Below are positions 8,150 to 17,695 of a stretch of 64,000 nt of DNA, one piece after another. Positions within the stretch are counted from its first letter, which is position 1, and each line of letters opens with the position of its first letter. Source of the DNA: Mycolicibacterium iranicum (GTDB lineage: Bacteria > Actinomycetota > Actinomycetes > Mycobacteriales > Mycobacteriaceae); NCBI RefSeq assembly GCF_001650495.1, contig NZ_LWCS01000014.1:1-64000 (forward strand). Direction: 5' to 3'. Made by a program: the position numbers and the translations under genes. Below the pieces are notes generated by a model. It was not told where the DNA came from and did not search any database. It was given only the letters and a program-made list of their open reading frames with translations.

Positions 8150-9363
8150 TGCGTGAAGCGGTCATCTGCGAACCGGTGCGCACGCCGATCGGACGCTACA
8201 ACGGGATGTTCAAATCCCTGACCGCGGTCGAACTCGGGGTGGTTGCGCTGCAGGGGCTGCTCGCCAGAACAGGTATCGCGCCTGAGGCTGTCGAAGACGT
8301 CATCGTCGGGCACTGCTATCCGAGCATGGAGGCACCCGCCATCGGCCGCGTCATCGCGCTGGACGCAGGACTGCCGGTCACCGTTCCAGGAATGCAGATC
8401 GACCGTCGCTGCGGATCGGGGCTGCAGTCGGTGATCCAGGCCGCGATGCAAGTGGCAAGTGGCACCAACGATCTCGTCGTTGCCGGCGGCGCCGAGTCGA
8501 TGAGCAACGTCGTATTCCATTCGACGGATATGCGCTGGGGTGGCGCCAAGACCGGCGTCACCGTGCACGACGCACTGGCCCGGGGCCGAACGACCGCGGG
8601 CGGCAAGCACTATCCCGTGCCCGGGGGAATGCTGGAGACCGCCGAGAACCTGCGCCGGCAATACGACATCCCGCGCCGGCAGCAGGACGAGCTGGCCGTG
8701 CGGTCCCACGAAAGGGCCGTTGCCGCGCAGAAAGAAGGTCTGCTCGCAGAGACGATCGTGCCGGTGACGATCACTGACCGAACCGGTGAGCGAGTGATCG
8801 ACACCGACGAACACCCCCGCGCAGACACCTCGGTGGACATCCTTGCCAAGCTCAAACCCGTTCTCGCCAAGTCCGATCCAGAGGCGACGGTGACGGCCGG
8901 AAACTCCAGCGGACAGAACGACGCCGCCTCCATGTGCCTGGTGACGACGTCGCAGAGGGCGGCAGAACTGGGGTTGGAGCCACTCGTGCGGATCGTCTCA
9001 TGGGGTGTGGCCGGTGTCCCGCCCAACGTCATGGGTATCGGCCCGGTGCCCGCCACCGAGGTCGCTCTCGCCAGAGCTGGGCTCGGGCTCTCCGACATCG
9101 ATCTCATCGAGCTCAACGAGGCGTTCGCCGCGCAAGCCCTGGCCTGCATGCGCGAATGGAAGTTCACCGACGCCGATCTCGAGCGCACCAACGTGCACGG
9201 CTCCGGGATCTCACTCGGGCATCCCGTCGGGGCGACCGGTGGCCGGATGCTTGCGACGCTGGCGCGTGAACTGAACCGGCGCAACCTCAGGTTCGGCCTG
9301 GAGACGATGTGCATCGGTGGTGGACAGGGCCTGGCCGCGGTCTTCGAAAGGGTGCAGCGATGA
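8149..9363 (+). CDS. Acetyl-CoA acetyltransferase / 3-ketoacyl-CoA thiolase
   Basis: The 404-residue thiolase has the nucleophilic Cys at about residue 88 (DRRCGSGLQ), the GHPVGATG histidine motif and the C-terminal CIGGGQG cysteine, so the catalytic set is complete. It cleaves 3-ketoacyl-CoA to acetyl-CoA and a shortened acyl-CoA, or runs in the reverse direction. The ATG at 8149 shares a base with the SDR stop and the 3' end overlaps the next gene by ATGA. It is the second gene of the operon that begins at the 7338 operator. Confidence 0.92.
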   Translation: MREAVICEPVRTPIGRYNGMFKSLTAVELGVVALQGLLARTGIAPEAVEDVIVGHCYPSMEAPAIGRVIALDAGLPVTVPGMQIDRRCGSGLQSVIQAAMQVASGTNDLVVAGGAESMSNVVFHSTDMRWGGAKTGVTVHDALARGRTTAGGKHYPVPGGMLETAENLRRQYDIPRRQQDELAVRSHERAVAAQKEGLLAETIVPVTITDRTGERVIDTDEHPRADTSVDILAKLKPVLAKSDPEATVTAGNSSGQNDAASMCLVTTSQRAAELGLEPLVRIVSWGVAGVPPNVMGIGPVPATEVALARAGLGLSDIDLIELNEAFAAQALACMREWKFTDADLERTNVHGSGISLGHPVGATGGRMLATLARELNRRNLRFGLETMCIGGGQGLAAVFERVQR

Positions 9364-10553
9364 CCAGACTTGCGCAGACACTGGGACTCACCGAGTTTCA
9401 GACCGAAATCGTGGCCACTGTTCGACAATTCGTCGACAAAGAGGTCATCCCGACAGCGCAGGAGTTGGAACACGCCGACACCTATCCGCAGGCCATCGTC
9501 GACGGTATGCGCGACATGGGGCTGTTCGGCCTGATGATTCCCGAGGAGTACGGCGGGCTGGGGGAGTCGCTGCTCACCTATGCGTTGTGCGTCGAGGAGT
9601 TGGCCCGCGGCTGGATGAGCGTCTCGGGAGTCATCAACACCCATTTCATCGTCGCCTACATGATCCGTCAACACGGCACCGACGCCCAGAAAAGTCGCTA
9701 CCTCCCGCGGATGGCGACCGGCGAGACGCGCGGCGCATTCTCGATGTCGGAGCCCGAGCTGGGATCCGACGTCGCGGCCATCCGCACGCGTGCGAAGTCT
9801 AACGGTGACGGCACCTACACCATCGACGGCCAGAAGATGTGGCTCACCAATGGAGGGAGCTCGACACTGGTTGCGGCTCTCGTGCGCACCGACGAGGGGG
9901 CGGACAGGCCGCACCGAAACCTGACCGCATTCCTGGTCGAAAAGCCCAGCGGGTTCGGTGAAGTCGTGGCGGGACTCACCATCCCGGGCAAGCTAGACAA
10001 GCTGGGCTACAAAGGCATCGACACCACTGAGCTGATCTTCGACGGCTACCGAGCCGAGGCTTCTGACATCCTGGGAGAGGCGCCCGGTCAGGGTTTCTTC
10101 CAGATGATGGACGGCGTCGAGGTGGGGCGGGTCAACGTGTCCGCGCGAGCCTGCGGGGTGGGTGTCCGAGCCTTCGAGCTGGCCGTCCGTTACGCGCAGC
10201 AGCGCAGCGCCTTCGGTAAGCCCATCGCCGAGCACCAGGCGATCGCATTCCAATTGGCCGAGATGGCAACCAAAGTCGAGGCCGCACACCTGATGATGGT
10301 CAACGCGGCCAGGCTCAAGGACTCCGGTGAACGCAACGACGTCGCCGCGGGGATGGCGAAGTACTTCGCCAGTGAGGTGTGCGCCGAGGTCACCCAGCAG
10401 AGTTTCCGGATCCACGGCGGCTACGGCTACTCCAAGGAATACGAGATCGAGCGGTTGATGCGCGACGCTCCGTTCCTGTTGATCGGCGAAGGCACCAGCG
10501 AAATCCAGAAGAACATCATCAGCAAACGGCTGCTGGCGGACTACCGGGTCTAG
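9360..10553 (+). CDS. Acyl-CoA dehydrogenase
   Basis: The 397-residue acyl-CoA dehydrogenase has FSMSEPELGSD and WLTNGGSS in the FAD/substrate domain and a C-terminal GEGTSEIQK with the catalytic Glu. Its ATG at 9360 overlaps the thiolase stop; the in-frame extension back to 9309 lies inside the thiolase and is not used. Together with the thiolase and the SDR it makes a near-complete beta-oxidation round in one operon. Confidence 0.9.
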   Translation: MTRLAQTLGLTEFQTEIVATVRQFVDKEVIPTAQELEHADTYPQAIVDGMRDMGLFGLMIPEEYGGLGESLLTYALCVEELARGWMSVSGVINTHFIVAYMIRQHGTDAQKSRYLPRMATGETRGAFSMSEPELGSDVAAIRTRAKSNGDGTYTIDGQKMWLTNGGSSTLVAALVRTDEGADRPHRNLTAFLVEKPSGFGEVVAGLTIPGKLDKLGYKGIDTTELIFDGYRAEASDILGEAPGQGFFQMMDGVEVGRVNVSARACGVGVRAFELAVRYAQQRSAFGKPIAEHQAIAFQLAEMATKVEAAHLMMVNAARLKDSGERNDVAAGMAKYFASEVCAEVTQQSFRIHGGYGYSKEYEIERLMRDAPFLLIGEGTSEIQKNIISKRLLADYRV

Positions 10554-10557
10554 ACCG

Positions 10558-11226
10558 ATGAGCATCCCCGAATTCGCAGCCCGGCCGCAGCTCGCCGAGG
10601 ACGTCGCACGGTTGGTGCGTCGCCGCATCTTCGACGGAATCTACCCGGCGGGCAAGTACATTCGGCTCGAGCAGCTGGCCGACGAACTCGGAATCTCTGT
10701 CACCCCGGTGCGCGAGGCGCTGTTCGGGCTGCGCGCCGAAGGCCTGCTCAACCTGTTGCCGCGCCGCGGTTTCGTCGTACTACCCATCACTGAGCGCGAC
10801 ATCGCGGATGTCTCGGACGTTCAGGCCCACATCGGCGGCGAGCTGGCCAGCCGCGCGGCCGAGCGCATCACCGATGACGAACTGCACGAACTTGGTCGCA
10901 TCCAGGACAAGCTGGAGGTGGCGTATGGAGAGAACAACCACGAGGCGGCGGTGCGGCTCAACCACGCCTTCCATCGCGGCGTCAACCTTGCAGCGGGGTC
11001 GCCGAAACTCGCTCAGCTGATGGGACAGATCACCAGGTTCGCACTGGAATCGGTGTATCCGACGGTCGAGGGCTGGCCCGCCCACTCGATGCGCGACCAC
11101 CGGGTGGTACTGGATGCCCTGAAAAAGCGGGATGGGGAGGCGGCGCGCACCGCGATGTCAGAACACCTGTGTGCGGCGGCGGGGCCGCTGATCGACCACC
11201 TCACCAAGCGGGGCGTGATCGGATGA
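10558..11226 (+). CDS. GntR-family regulator (FCD type)
   Basis: A 222-residue protein with an N-terminal winged helix (ARLVRRRIFDGIYPAGKYIR, then LADELGISVTPVREAL) and a C-terminal FCD ligand-binding domain, in which His residues (NHAFHRGV, MRDHRVVL, SEHLCAA) probably bind a metal. FCD regulators respond to organic acids or acyl-CoAs. It starts 4 bases after the acyl-CoA dehydrogenase and overlaps the CoA-transferase gene by ATGA, so it is co-transcribed with the enzymes. Autoregulation through the palindrome at 7338-7358 is likely but unproven. Confidence 0.9.
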   Translation: MSIPEFAARPQLAEDVARLVRRRIFDGIYPAGKYIRLEQLADELGISVTPVREALFGLRAEGLLNLLPRRGFVVLPITERDIADVSDVQAHIGGELASRAAERITDDELHELGRIQDKLEVAYGENNHEAAVRLNHAFHRGVNLAAGSPKLAQLMGQITRFALESVYPTVEGWPAHSMRDHRVVLDALKKRDGEAARTAMSEHLCAAAGPLIDHLTKRGVIG

Positions 11227-12410
11227 TGGGCGTTCTCGACGGCATCCGCGTTCTCGATTACGGCCGGTTCATCGCCGCGCCGTGGTGTTCGGCGCTGCTG
11301 GCGGACATGGGCGCCGACGTCATCAGGGTGGAGAAGCGCGAAGGCGGCGAGGACCGGTGGGTGCAGTCGGTCGCCGCCAGCGGTGAAGGCGGCACATTTC
11401 TGCAGTGCAACCGCAACAAGCGATCGCTGACCCTGGACACCACGACCGTTGAGGGGCAGGAGATCACTCGCAAGTTGGTGGCCGGAGCCGACGTCGTGGT
11501 CGCCAACATGCCCGCGGCGGGGATGCGGGCCAGCGGCTTGGACTACGAGACGCTGCGCGCGATCAGGCCCGACATCATCCTGGCAAGTGCGACCGCTTAC
11601 GGCGAAGGCGGACCCTACAGCGACCGGATCGGCTTCGACGGTGCGGGACAGGTGATGTCGGGTGCGGTGTACCGGCAGGGTCTGCCCGATACACCGATCC
11701 GGACGGTGGTCCCCTACGCCGATTTCGGCACCGCCCTGACGCTGACGATCGGGGTGATGATGGCACTGTTCCACCGCGATCGCACGGGCGTGGGCCAGCA
11801 TGTCGAAGGCGCCCTGCTGCCCACGGCGTTGATGCTGTCGAACGCGTTCCTCATCGAACGGGCGCTTCTCGGCACGGACAAGCCCCGGATGGTCAATCAG
11901 GGCACCTCTGTCGCCCCCTGCGACCTGTATCGGACGTCCGACGGCGGCTGGGTGCTGCTCCAGATCGCGGGACCGCCGATGTTCAAACGCTGGTGCCGGT
12001 TGGTCGGCAGACCGGAGCTTGTCGACGACCCGCGGTTCGCCGATGACGACCTGCGCTGGGAACACGGCGCCGTGCTGAACGACATCATGGCGAAGTGGTG
12101 CGCTGACAAGACGAATGCGGAGGTGCTCGCGCTCCTCGAGGCGGCCAAACTTCCAGCCGCACCACTGTATTCGACGCAGGAGGTGCTCGAAGACCCACAC
12201 GTCGAGGCGATGGGCTACTTGCGGAGTGTCCCCTTTCCTGGGACACCGCGGGACGTGCCGATCATCGAGACCCCGTTCCGGCTCTCCGAGACGCCCGGCG
12301 TGATTCGCCGTCGCGCCCCGCTGCTCGGCGAACACACCGACGAGATCCTGGGCGAGATCGGTTACAGCGCAGACGAGGTCACAGGTCTGCGCTCGCGATC
12401 AGTCATCTGA
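11223..12410 (+). CDS. CaiB/BaiF family CoA transferase
   Basis: This 395-residue family III CoA-transferase opens with VLDGIRVLDYGRFIAAPWCSALLADMGADVIRVEK, the family's N-terminal signature, and has the catalytic Asp region in GFDGAGQVMSG. Such enzymes move CoA between carboxylic acids, allowing activation without ATP. The ATG at 11223 overlaps the GntR stop. The last 12 bases overlap the 3' end of the convergent acyl-CoA synthetase operon, leaving no room for a separate terminator. Confidence 0.9.
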   Translation: MMGVLDGIRVLDYGRFIAAPWCSALLADMGADVIRVEKREGGEDRWVQSVAASGEGGTFLQCNRNKRSLTLDTTTVEGQEITRKLVAGADVVVANMPAAGMRASGLDYETLRAIRPDIILASATAYGEGGPYSDRIGFDGAGQVMSGAVYRQGLPDTPIRTVVPYADFGTALTLTIGVMMALFHRDRTGVGQHVEGALLPTALMLSNAFLIERALLGTDKPRMVNQGTSVAPCDLYRTSDGGWVLLQIAGPPMFKRWCRLVGRPELVDDPRFADDDLRWEHGAVLNDIMAKWCADKTNAEVLALLEAAKLPAAPLYSTQEVLEDPHVEAMGYLRSVPFPGTPRDVPIIETPFRLSETPGVIRRRAPLLGEHTDEILGEIGYSADEVTGLRSRSVI

Positions 12411-13907
12411 GAACAGCGCGCGCAGTCGCGCCGAATCGACCTTGCCCGTGGTGCCGCGCGGCACGGCGTCACCGTCGCCGAGCAGCGCCCACAGTGTGGG
12501 GACCTTGAAGCTACTGAGCACCGTGCGCGCGGCAGACCGTAATTGCGCCACGGTGACTTCTCCGTCGGCCACCACCGCGGCGGCTACCCGGTTCCCCTCG
12601 GGGGCAGAAACATTCGTGACGAACGCCATCCTGACACCGTCAAGAGTCCGCAATACATCCTCCACCTCACCGGGATAGACGGTCGCGCCACTGACCTTGA
12701 ACATGTCGTCGGAACGGCCGTGGTAGAAGAGGAACCCGTCGGCATCGAGGTGACCGAGGTCGCCGGTCGGGTAGTAGCCGTCAGGAGTGAACACCTCCTC
12801 GCGGGTGCGGCCGCAGATTCCCCGCATCACGTGGGGACCCCTGAGGTGGATCATCCCCACCGTTCCCGTGGGCACCGGCTCTCCTGTCGTGGGGTCGGCG
12901 ATCCGCACCTGCATTCCCGCGAACGGTTGACCGCAGCTACCCCAGGCTGATTCGGGCATGTCGGTGTCGGCGCGATAGCCGCAATACGGTCCGAACGACT
13001 CCGTCATCCCGAACAGGCGGGCCCTACGTCCCGGCCGTGAGCGCATCTGCGGCGGCAGCACAGCGTCGAGGCTGCCGGGGCGAAGCGTCGTCAGCTTGAT
13101 GCCCGAGCCGGGAAGGTGCCGAGCCAGCGCCTCCGCCTGATCTGGCCAGCCGCGGAACAAGGTCACCCGTTCTGCTGCCAGCAACCGCAGCGTCGAATCA
13201 GGCCGGGGGAGAGGTTCGGTGACCAGAGTCGCTCCGGCGATCAACGCCGACAGCAGACCGCCACCGAATCCGCCCACCCAGAAGAAGGGCATCGGAAGGT
13301 ACAGGCGGGTGTCGGCGTCGATGCAGCGTGCTGCGAGACCCGCCCGAACTGCACCGATCGCATTGCCGTGCGAATGGCAGACACCTTTCGGGGGTCCGCT
13401 GCTGCCGGATGTGAAGATGATCGCCATCGGGTCGGCCGGCCGCACGGCGCGCGACATCGCGACAGCAGTCTCGGCAGCCGCCGCGTGGCTGGCCAGTTTG
13501 CCCACCTGATCCGCTGTCCACACCGTCTGCAGCGCGGGCAACGCGCCGTCGAGCCCGTCGAGGTAACGATGCCCACGGAACTCGTCGACGGCGACGAGAT
13601 GCTGTACCGACGCGGTGCGTAACTGCGCCGTGAGCTCGCGTGGCGTGAGCAGGGTGCTCAACGGCACGACCACCGCGCCGATTCGCAGGAGCGCCAACGT
13701 GATTCGTGCCCACGCGACACCGTTGGGCATGATCAGGCCTACGCGTGTACCCTTGCTCACTCCGGACGCCAGGAAGGCGGCGGCGAGGTGCCCGGTCAGT
13801 TCGTCCAGCTCGACGTAGGAGATCCGGCCGTCGGGATCGACGACCGCATCTTTCTGCCCGTGGCGCGCAGCCTGATCGCGCAGCAGGGCGTCGATGGTGT
13901 CAGGCAT
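12399..13907 (-). CDS. Acyl-CoA synthetase (AMP-forming)
   Basis: A 502-residue adenylate-forming enzyme with the P-loop motif IIFTSGSSGPPKGVCHSHGN, the TGDLGHLDADGFLFYHGRSDD hinge region and the C-terminal catalytic Lys in TTGKVDSARL. It activates a carboxylic acid with ATP and CoA. It is the last gene of a six-gene minus-strand operon that begins at 19329 and overlaps its upstream neighbour by 8 bases. It is the first of three consecutive, clearly diverged synthetases. Confidence 0.9.
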   Translation of the reverse strand: MPDTIDALLRDQAARHGQKDAVVDPDGRISYVELDELTGHLAAAFLASGVSKGTRVGLIMPNGVAWARITLALLRIGAVVVPLSTLLTPRELTAQLRTASVQHLVAVDEFRGHRYLDGLDGALPALQTVWTADQVGKLASHAAAAETAVAMSRAVRPADPMAIIFTSGSSGPPKGVCHSHGNAIGAVRAGLAARCIDADTRLYLPMPFFWVGGFGGGLLSALIAGATLVTEPLPRPDSTLRLLAAERVTLFRGWPDQAEALARHLPGSGIKLTTLRPGSLDAVLPPQMRSRPGRRARLFGMTESFGPYCGYRADTDMPESAWGSCGQPFAGMQVRIADPTTGEPVPTGTVGMIHLRGPHVMRGICGRTREEVFTPDGYYPTGDLGHLDADGFLFYHGRSDDMFKVSGATVYPGEVEDVLRTLDGVRMAFVTNVSAPEGNRVAAAVVADGEVTVAQLRSAARTVLSSFKVPTLWALLGDGDAVPRGTTGKVDSARLRALFSDD

Positions 13908-15468
13908 CGAACAGCCTCTTCAGCGCGGGAAGGTCGACCTTGCCGCTCGACAGCATGGGCACCTCGCCATGGCGCAGTGTGATGATCCGCCGTGGAATCT
14001 TGTACGCGGACAACTGGGATCGCAGGGCGTTGCGCACCGCGGGTTCATCGAAAGCTGCCACGGTGTCTGATGCAATCGCTGCGGCGACGATCTGGCCGCG
14101 TTCGTCGTCGGGCAGTCCGAGGACGTGGACGACGGCGTCGGGATCGATGGGTTCCAGCACCGTGGCGAAGGCCTTCTCGACCTCGGCGGGCGTGACGTTG
14201 GCGCCCGCGGTCTTGATCATCGAGCCGGCCCGGCCGACGAAGTAGAACGCACCGTCGTCGTCCCGTCTCACCACATCACCGGTGTGGAACCAGCCGTCGG
14301 CGTCGAACGTGTCCTCTCGGCTGCGCCCGTAGTATCCCTGCATCAAGAACGGTCCACGTAGAAGGAGCTCTCCGGCAGAGGTTTTGATGTCACGCCCGGA
14401 GTCGGGTTCGACGATCCGCGCCTCGAATCCAGGGGCGAGAAAACCATAGGACCCGCGTCGCGATTCCGGCTGATCTGATTCGTCGCCGCTGAGCAGGACG
14501 ACGCTGCCGGCCTCGCTCATGCCGAGCATGTTGTGCCGCAGTTCGGGATCGGCCGGTCGAACCTCGGGGGCCATGATGGGGTAGAGATTGCCGCGGCGCA
14601 TCGATGACAGGTCGCGGCGGGCAAAGCTCGGGTGTCGGGTCAGATGTGCGATACCGGCCACGAAACCGTTGGTGACGGTCGGCCTCTCCGCCTCGATGAG
14701 GTCGAGGGTGCGTGCGGCGTCGGTTGCGTTGGAACAGATCAGGGTGGCCCCTGCCGCCAGGGTGGCGAGCAGGCCGAACGCGAAGCCGCCGATCCAGAAG
14801 AACGGCGAATTGCAGAACAACCGGTCGTCCTCGGTCAGCGCGCGAATTTCGTTGAGGCTGCGTTGATGGCCGATCAGCGAGGCGTGCGCGTGCACGACGC
14901 CCTTGGGGTCGCTTGTCGAGCCCGAGGTGTAGATGATGGCCAGCACGTCGCAGCCGTCGACGTGATCTTCCAGGTCGTCAACCCCGTCGAGCGATCGCGG
15001 TTCGGGGTTCGCGTCGAACTCACCGTCCAAGACGAGGTGGCGCAGCACCGGGACTGTGGCGCTGTAGAGTGTGCCGACATTCAGCGGTGCACCCACAGCC
15101 TCGTGCAGAGCGGCCTCGTAGTCGTGGTTACGGTAGGCGCGCGCGGCGAGCAGGATGCTGACGTCGCTGTCGATCAGTTGTCTGCGCAGCTCGCGAGCAG
15201 TGCTGAACGTAGAGAACGGCACCACGACGGCTCCGATGCGTGCCGCGGCGAGCATCGCGACAACGAAGTCAGATCCGTTGGGATACAACAGACCGACGTG
15301 CGTACCCTTGCCTGCGCCGAGCGCGACGAGGCGTTGCGCCAGAACCGATGACCGTGCGTCGGCATCTGCGTAGGTCAGTCGGTCGTCGTCGCAGATCAGC
15401 AGCGCCTGGTCGGCGTGCCGTCGCCGTTCGCGCAGCAGGGTTGCGACGGTGGCGCGCGGGTTGGTCAT
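13900..15468 (-). CDS. Acyl-CoA synthetase (AMP-forming)
   Basis: This 522-residue synthetase has IIYTSGSTSDPKGVVHAHAS, HTGDVVRRDDDGAFYFVGRAG and a C-terminal SSGKVDLPALKRL carrying the catalytic Lys. Its start overlaps the stop of the third synthetase by ATGA. It belongs to the same class as its neighbours but the sequences differ enough to suggest distinct substrates. Confidence 0.9.
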   Translation of the reverse strand: MTNPRATVATLLRERRRHADQALLICDDDRLTYADADARSSVLAQRLVALGAGKGTHVGLLYPNGSDFVVAMLAAARIGAVVVPFSTFSTARELRRQLIDSDVSILLAARAYRNHDYEAALHEAVGAPLNVGTLYSATVPVLRHLVLDGEFDANPEPRSLDGVDDLEDHVDGCDVLAIIYTSGSTSDPKGVVHAHASLIGHQRSLNEIRALTEDDRLFCNSPFFWIGGFAFGLLATLAAGATLICSNATDAARTLDLIEAERPTVTNGFVAGIAHLTRHPSFARRDLSSMRRGNLYPIMAPEVRPADPELRHNMLGMSEAGSVVLLSGDESDQPESRRGSYGFLAPGFEARIVEPDSGRDIKTSAGELLLRGPFLMQGYYGRSREDTFDADGWFHTGDVVRRDDDGAFYFVGRAGSMIKTAGANVTPAEVEKAFATVLEPIDPDAVVHVLGLPDDERGQIVAAAIASDTVAAFDEPAVRNALRSQLSAYKIPRRIITLRHGEVPMLSSGKVDLPALKRLFDA

Positions 15469-16907
15469 GGTGGCGGGAAGAATGCCCGAACGGCAGTCAG
15501 GTCGGGCTTACCCGAAGGGGTACGGGGAATCTCGGCGGCGATCACGATGTCCGTCGGGACCTCGTACCGGGCCAAACGGTTCTCGACGTGCGCGATCAGC
15601 TCAGCGGGGTCAGCTGATGCGTTGGTGCGCAGTTCGACGAGGGCCACCGGCGTTTCGCCGAGGCGGGCGTCCGGCCGTCCGATCACCGCGGCGCCGGCGA
15701 CGGCAGGATGACTTTCCAGCGCGTTCTTGACGTCGTCGGGCATCACCTTGAACCCGCCGCGGATGATGGCCTGGTCGGCACGTCCCAGGATCCACACGAA
15801 CCCGTCGCTGTCGATACGCGCCAGGTCGGTGGTCCTCATCCACCCGGAGTCGGGATTCACCTGCGCCGGGATGACTTCGAGGACGCCCTGAGTGCCCGGC
15901 TCCACCGGGACGCCGTCGCGGTCGACGACGCGGAGCTGCGCGCCCGGATTGGCCCGGCCCACGCTGCCGCGCTTGTCCTTCCAGAACTTCTGGTGGTCCG
16001 ACAGCGTCCAGCCCGCCACCCCGCCGGCGAATTCGGTGGCCGCGTAGGAGGTCAACACCGGGATGCCGAACTTCGCGGTGAAGGCGTCGGCATCGTCGGC
16101 CGACAGCGGAGCGGTGCCCGACGTCACCACCTTCACCCCTGCGAGATCTTCGCGCGTCAGCTCGGAGTGGAGCACGGTACGCAGGGCCGCGGGCACCAAA
16201 GACACCGCTGCCGGATGGTGTTCGCGCACGGCATCGGCCCAGGCCTTCAGATCGAACTTCGGCAACAGCACGAAAGGCCGCGCCTCCGCCAGACAGAGAA
16301 GTACCCGGAAGACACCGCCCACATGAACCAGCGGTGAGTTGACGATCGCCACACCCTCGCGGACTCTGTCAGGTGCTGGGCACTTCTCGGGTTCGCGACC
16401 CATCACGCTGCGCGCCAACATGTCGTAGGTGAGGTCGACCCGCTTCGGCGGTCCGGTGGTGCCGCTGGTCAGCATCCACACCGCGACACCTGGCCGACCC
16501 CCATCTGCGGACGTCGCCCCAGGTGTGACCACGGGGGCTGCATCGAGGCTGTTGAGGGTGACGGTGGTGGCCGACGTTCCGGGCGCGAGCGCCGCGAGAT
16601 CCTCGGAGAGTCCGATGATGACAGGGAGCTGCAACTGCTCGATCTCCGCCTTGGTGCGCTCGCCGCCGCGCGACGGGTTGATGACGACGACGGTGCCGCC
16701 GCCGCTGAGCACGCCGAGAAATGCGGCGACATGAAGAGGGCTGTTGCGCAACATGACACCGGCTCGGCCGGCGCCCACCACGGCGCTGATGGCGGCCGCA
16801 ACAGCGTCCAGTTGGCCCCAGGTGCACCATTGTCGGTCGAATTGGATCGCGGACGCAGACGGGTTGAGACCCAGAACATCGACGATGCGCCGTGAGAGTG
16901 GGTGCAT
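15465..16907 (-). CDS. Acyl-CoA synthetase (AMP-forming)
   Basis: At 480 residues it is the shortest of the three. It carries MLTSGTTGPPKRVDLTYDM (with Arg where PKG is usual), TTDLARIDSDGFVWILGRADQ and a C-terminal PSGKPDL lysine motif. The start codon shares one base with the stop of the upstream crotonase gene (TGATG). The G-to-R change in the phosphate-binding loop is unusual but is seen in some functional family members, so activity cannot be excluded. Confidence 0.88.
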   Translation of the reverse strand: MHPLSRRIVDVLGLNPSASAIQFDRQWCTWGQLDAVAAAISAVVGAGRAGVMLRNSPLHVAAFLGVLSGGGTVVVINPSRGGERTKAEIEQLQLPVIIGLSEDLAALAPGTSATTVTLNSLDAAPVVTPGATSADGGRPGVAVWMLTSGTTGPPKRVDLTYDMLARSVMGREPEKCPAPDRVREGVAIVNSPLVHVGGVFRVLLCLAEARPFVLLPKFDLKAWADAVREHHPAAVSLVPAALRTVLHSELTREDLAGVKVVTSGTAPLSADDADAFTAKFGIPVLTSYAATEFAGGVAGWTLSDHQKFWKDKRGSVGRANPGAQLRVVDRDGVPVEPGTQGVLEVIPAQVNPDSGWMRTTDLARIDSDGFVWILGRADQAIIRGGFKVMPDDVKNALESHPAVAGAAVIGRPDARLGETPVALVELRTNASADPAELIAHVENRLARYEVPTDIVIAAEIPRTPSGKPDLTAVRAFFPPP

Positions 16908-17686
16908 CAGCGAATCCGCGGTGCCGCTTTGGGAATCGGGCGCTCGGCAAGCTCCCTTTTGGCGATCGGATTTCCCAGGCGCGTATAGATCAGGCCCTGG
17001 TCCATCGCGGCCCGGTAGGGCTTGTCGAGGGATTCCCAGATCGCCTTCACCGTGCCCTGCGTGGCGGTTGGCGGTTTGGCGGCGATGCTCTGTGCGATGT
17101 CGCGGGCGCGGTCCCAGAGTTCATCGTCCGGAACCACCTCGGTGACGAGCCCGATGCGCAGCGCGGTCTGCGCGCCGACGCGTTCGTCGTTGCCCATCAA
17201 CGCCATACGCAGCGTGTCACCGAGCCCGACGCGCCGCATCAGACCGACGGGCTCGAGAGCTGAGACGAGGCCCGCGCTGACATGGGAGTCGAAAAAGGTC
17301 GCGCCCTCCGAGCAGATCACCACGTCGGCCTCGTTGACGAAGTACAGCGCGCCCGCCGTGCACATGCCCTGCACAGCGCACACCACCGGCTTCCACATCT
17401 TCTGCCACTTCGGGCTCAACAGCTCGCCCGGATCCTCGTGGTTCCACACGATATCGGGCTGCCCATAGCTCGACTTGACGTCCAGCCCGGCGCTGAAGGC
17501 GCGCTCGCCGGACGCACGAAGCACCACCGCGTTGATGTCTTCGTCGGACTTGATCATGTTCCAGACGTCGCGCATCTCTTCGCACATGGTGCGGTTGAAC
17601 GAGTTCAGCGCCTCGGGTCTGTTCAACGTGATGGTCGCGACGCGGGTGTCGTGGTCGCGGTCGAGCAGGATCGTGTCGAAGGTCAT
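16907..17686 (-). CDS. Enoyl-CoA hydratase/isomerase (crotonase) family
   Basis: The 259-residue crotonase has the first oxyanion-hole segment RAFSAGLDVKSS and the second GMCTAGALYFVNEADVVI. The hydratase Glu pair is not obvious in the aligned loop (GLVSALEPVGLMRRV keeps one Glu). It probably acts on 2-enoyl-CoA or a related CoA ester. It lies 9 bases downstream of the next crotonase gene in the operon. Confidence 0.87.
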   Translation of the reverse strand: MTFDTILLDRDHDTRVATITLNRPEALNSFNRTMCEEMRDVWNMIKSDEDINAVVLRASGERAFSAGLDVKSSYGQPDIVWNHEDPGELLSPKWQKMWKPVVCAVQGMCTAGALYFVNEADVVICSEGATFFDSHVSAGLVSALEPVGLMRRVGLGDTLRMALMGNDERVGAQTALRIGLVTEVVPDDELWDRARDIAQSIAAKPPTATQGTVKAIWESLDKPYRAAMDQGLIYTRLGNPIAKRELAERPIPKAAPRIR

Positions 17687-17695
17687 CTGCGTTCC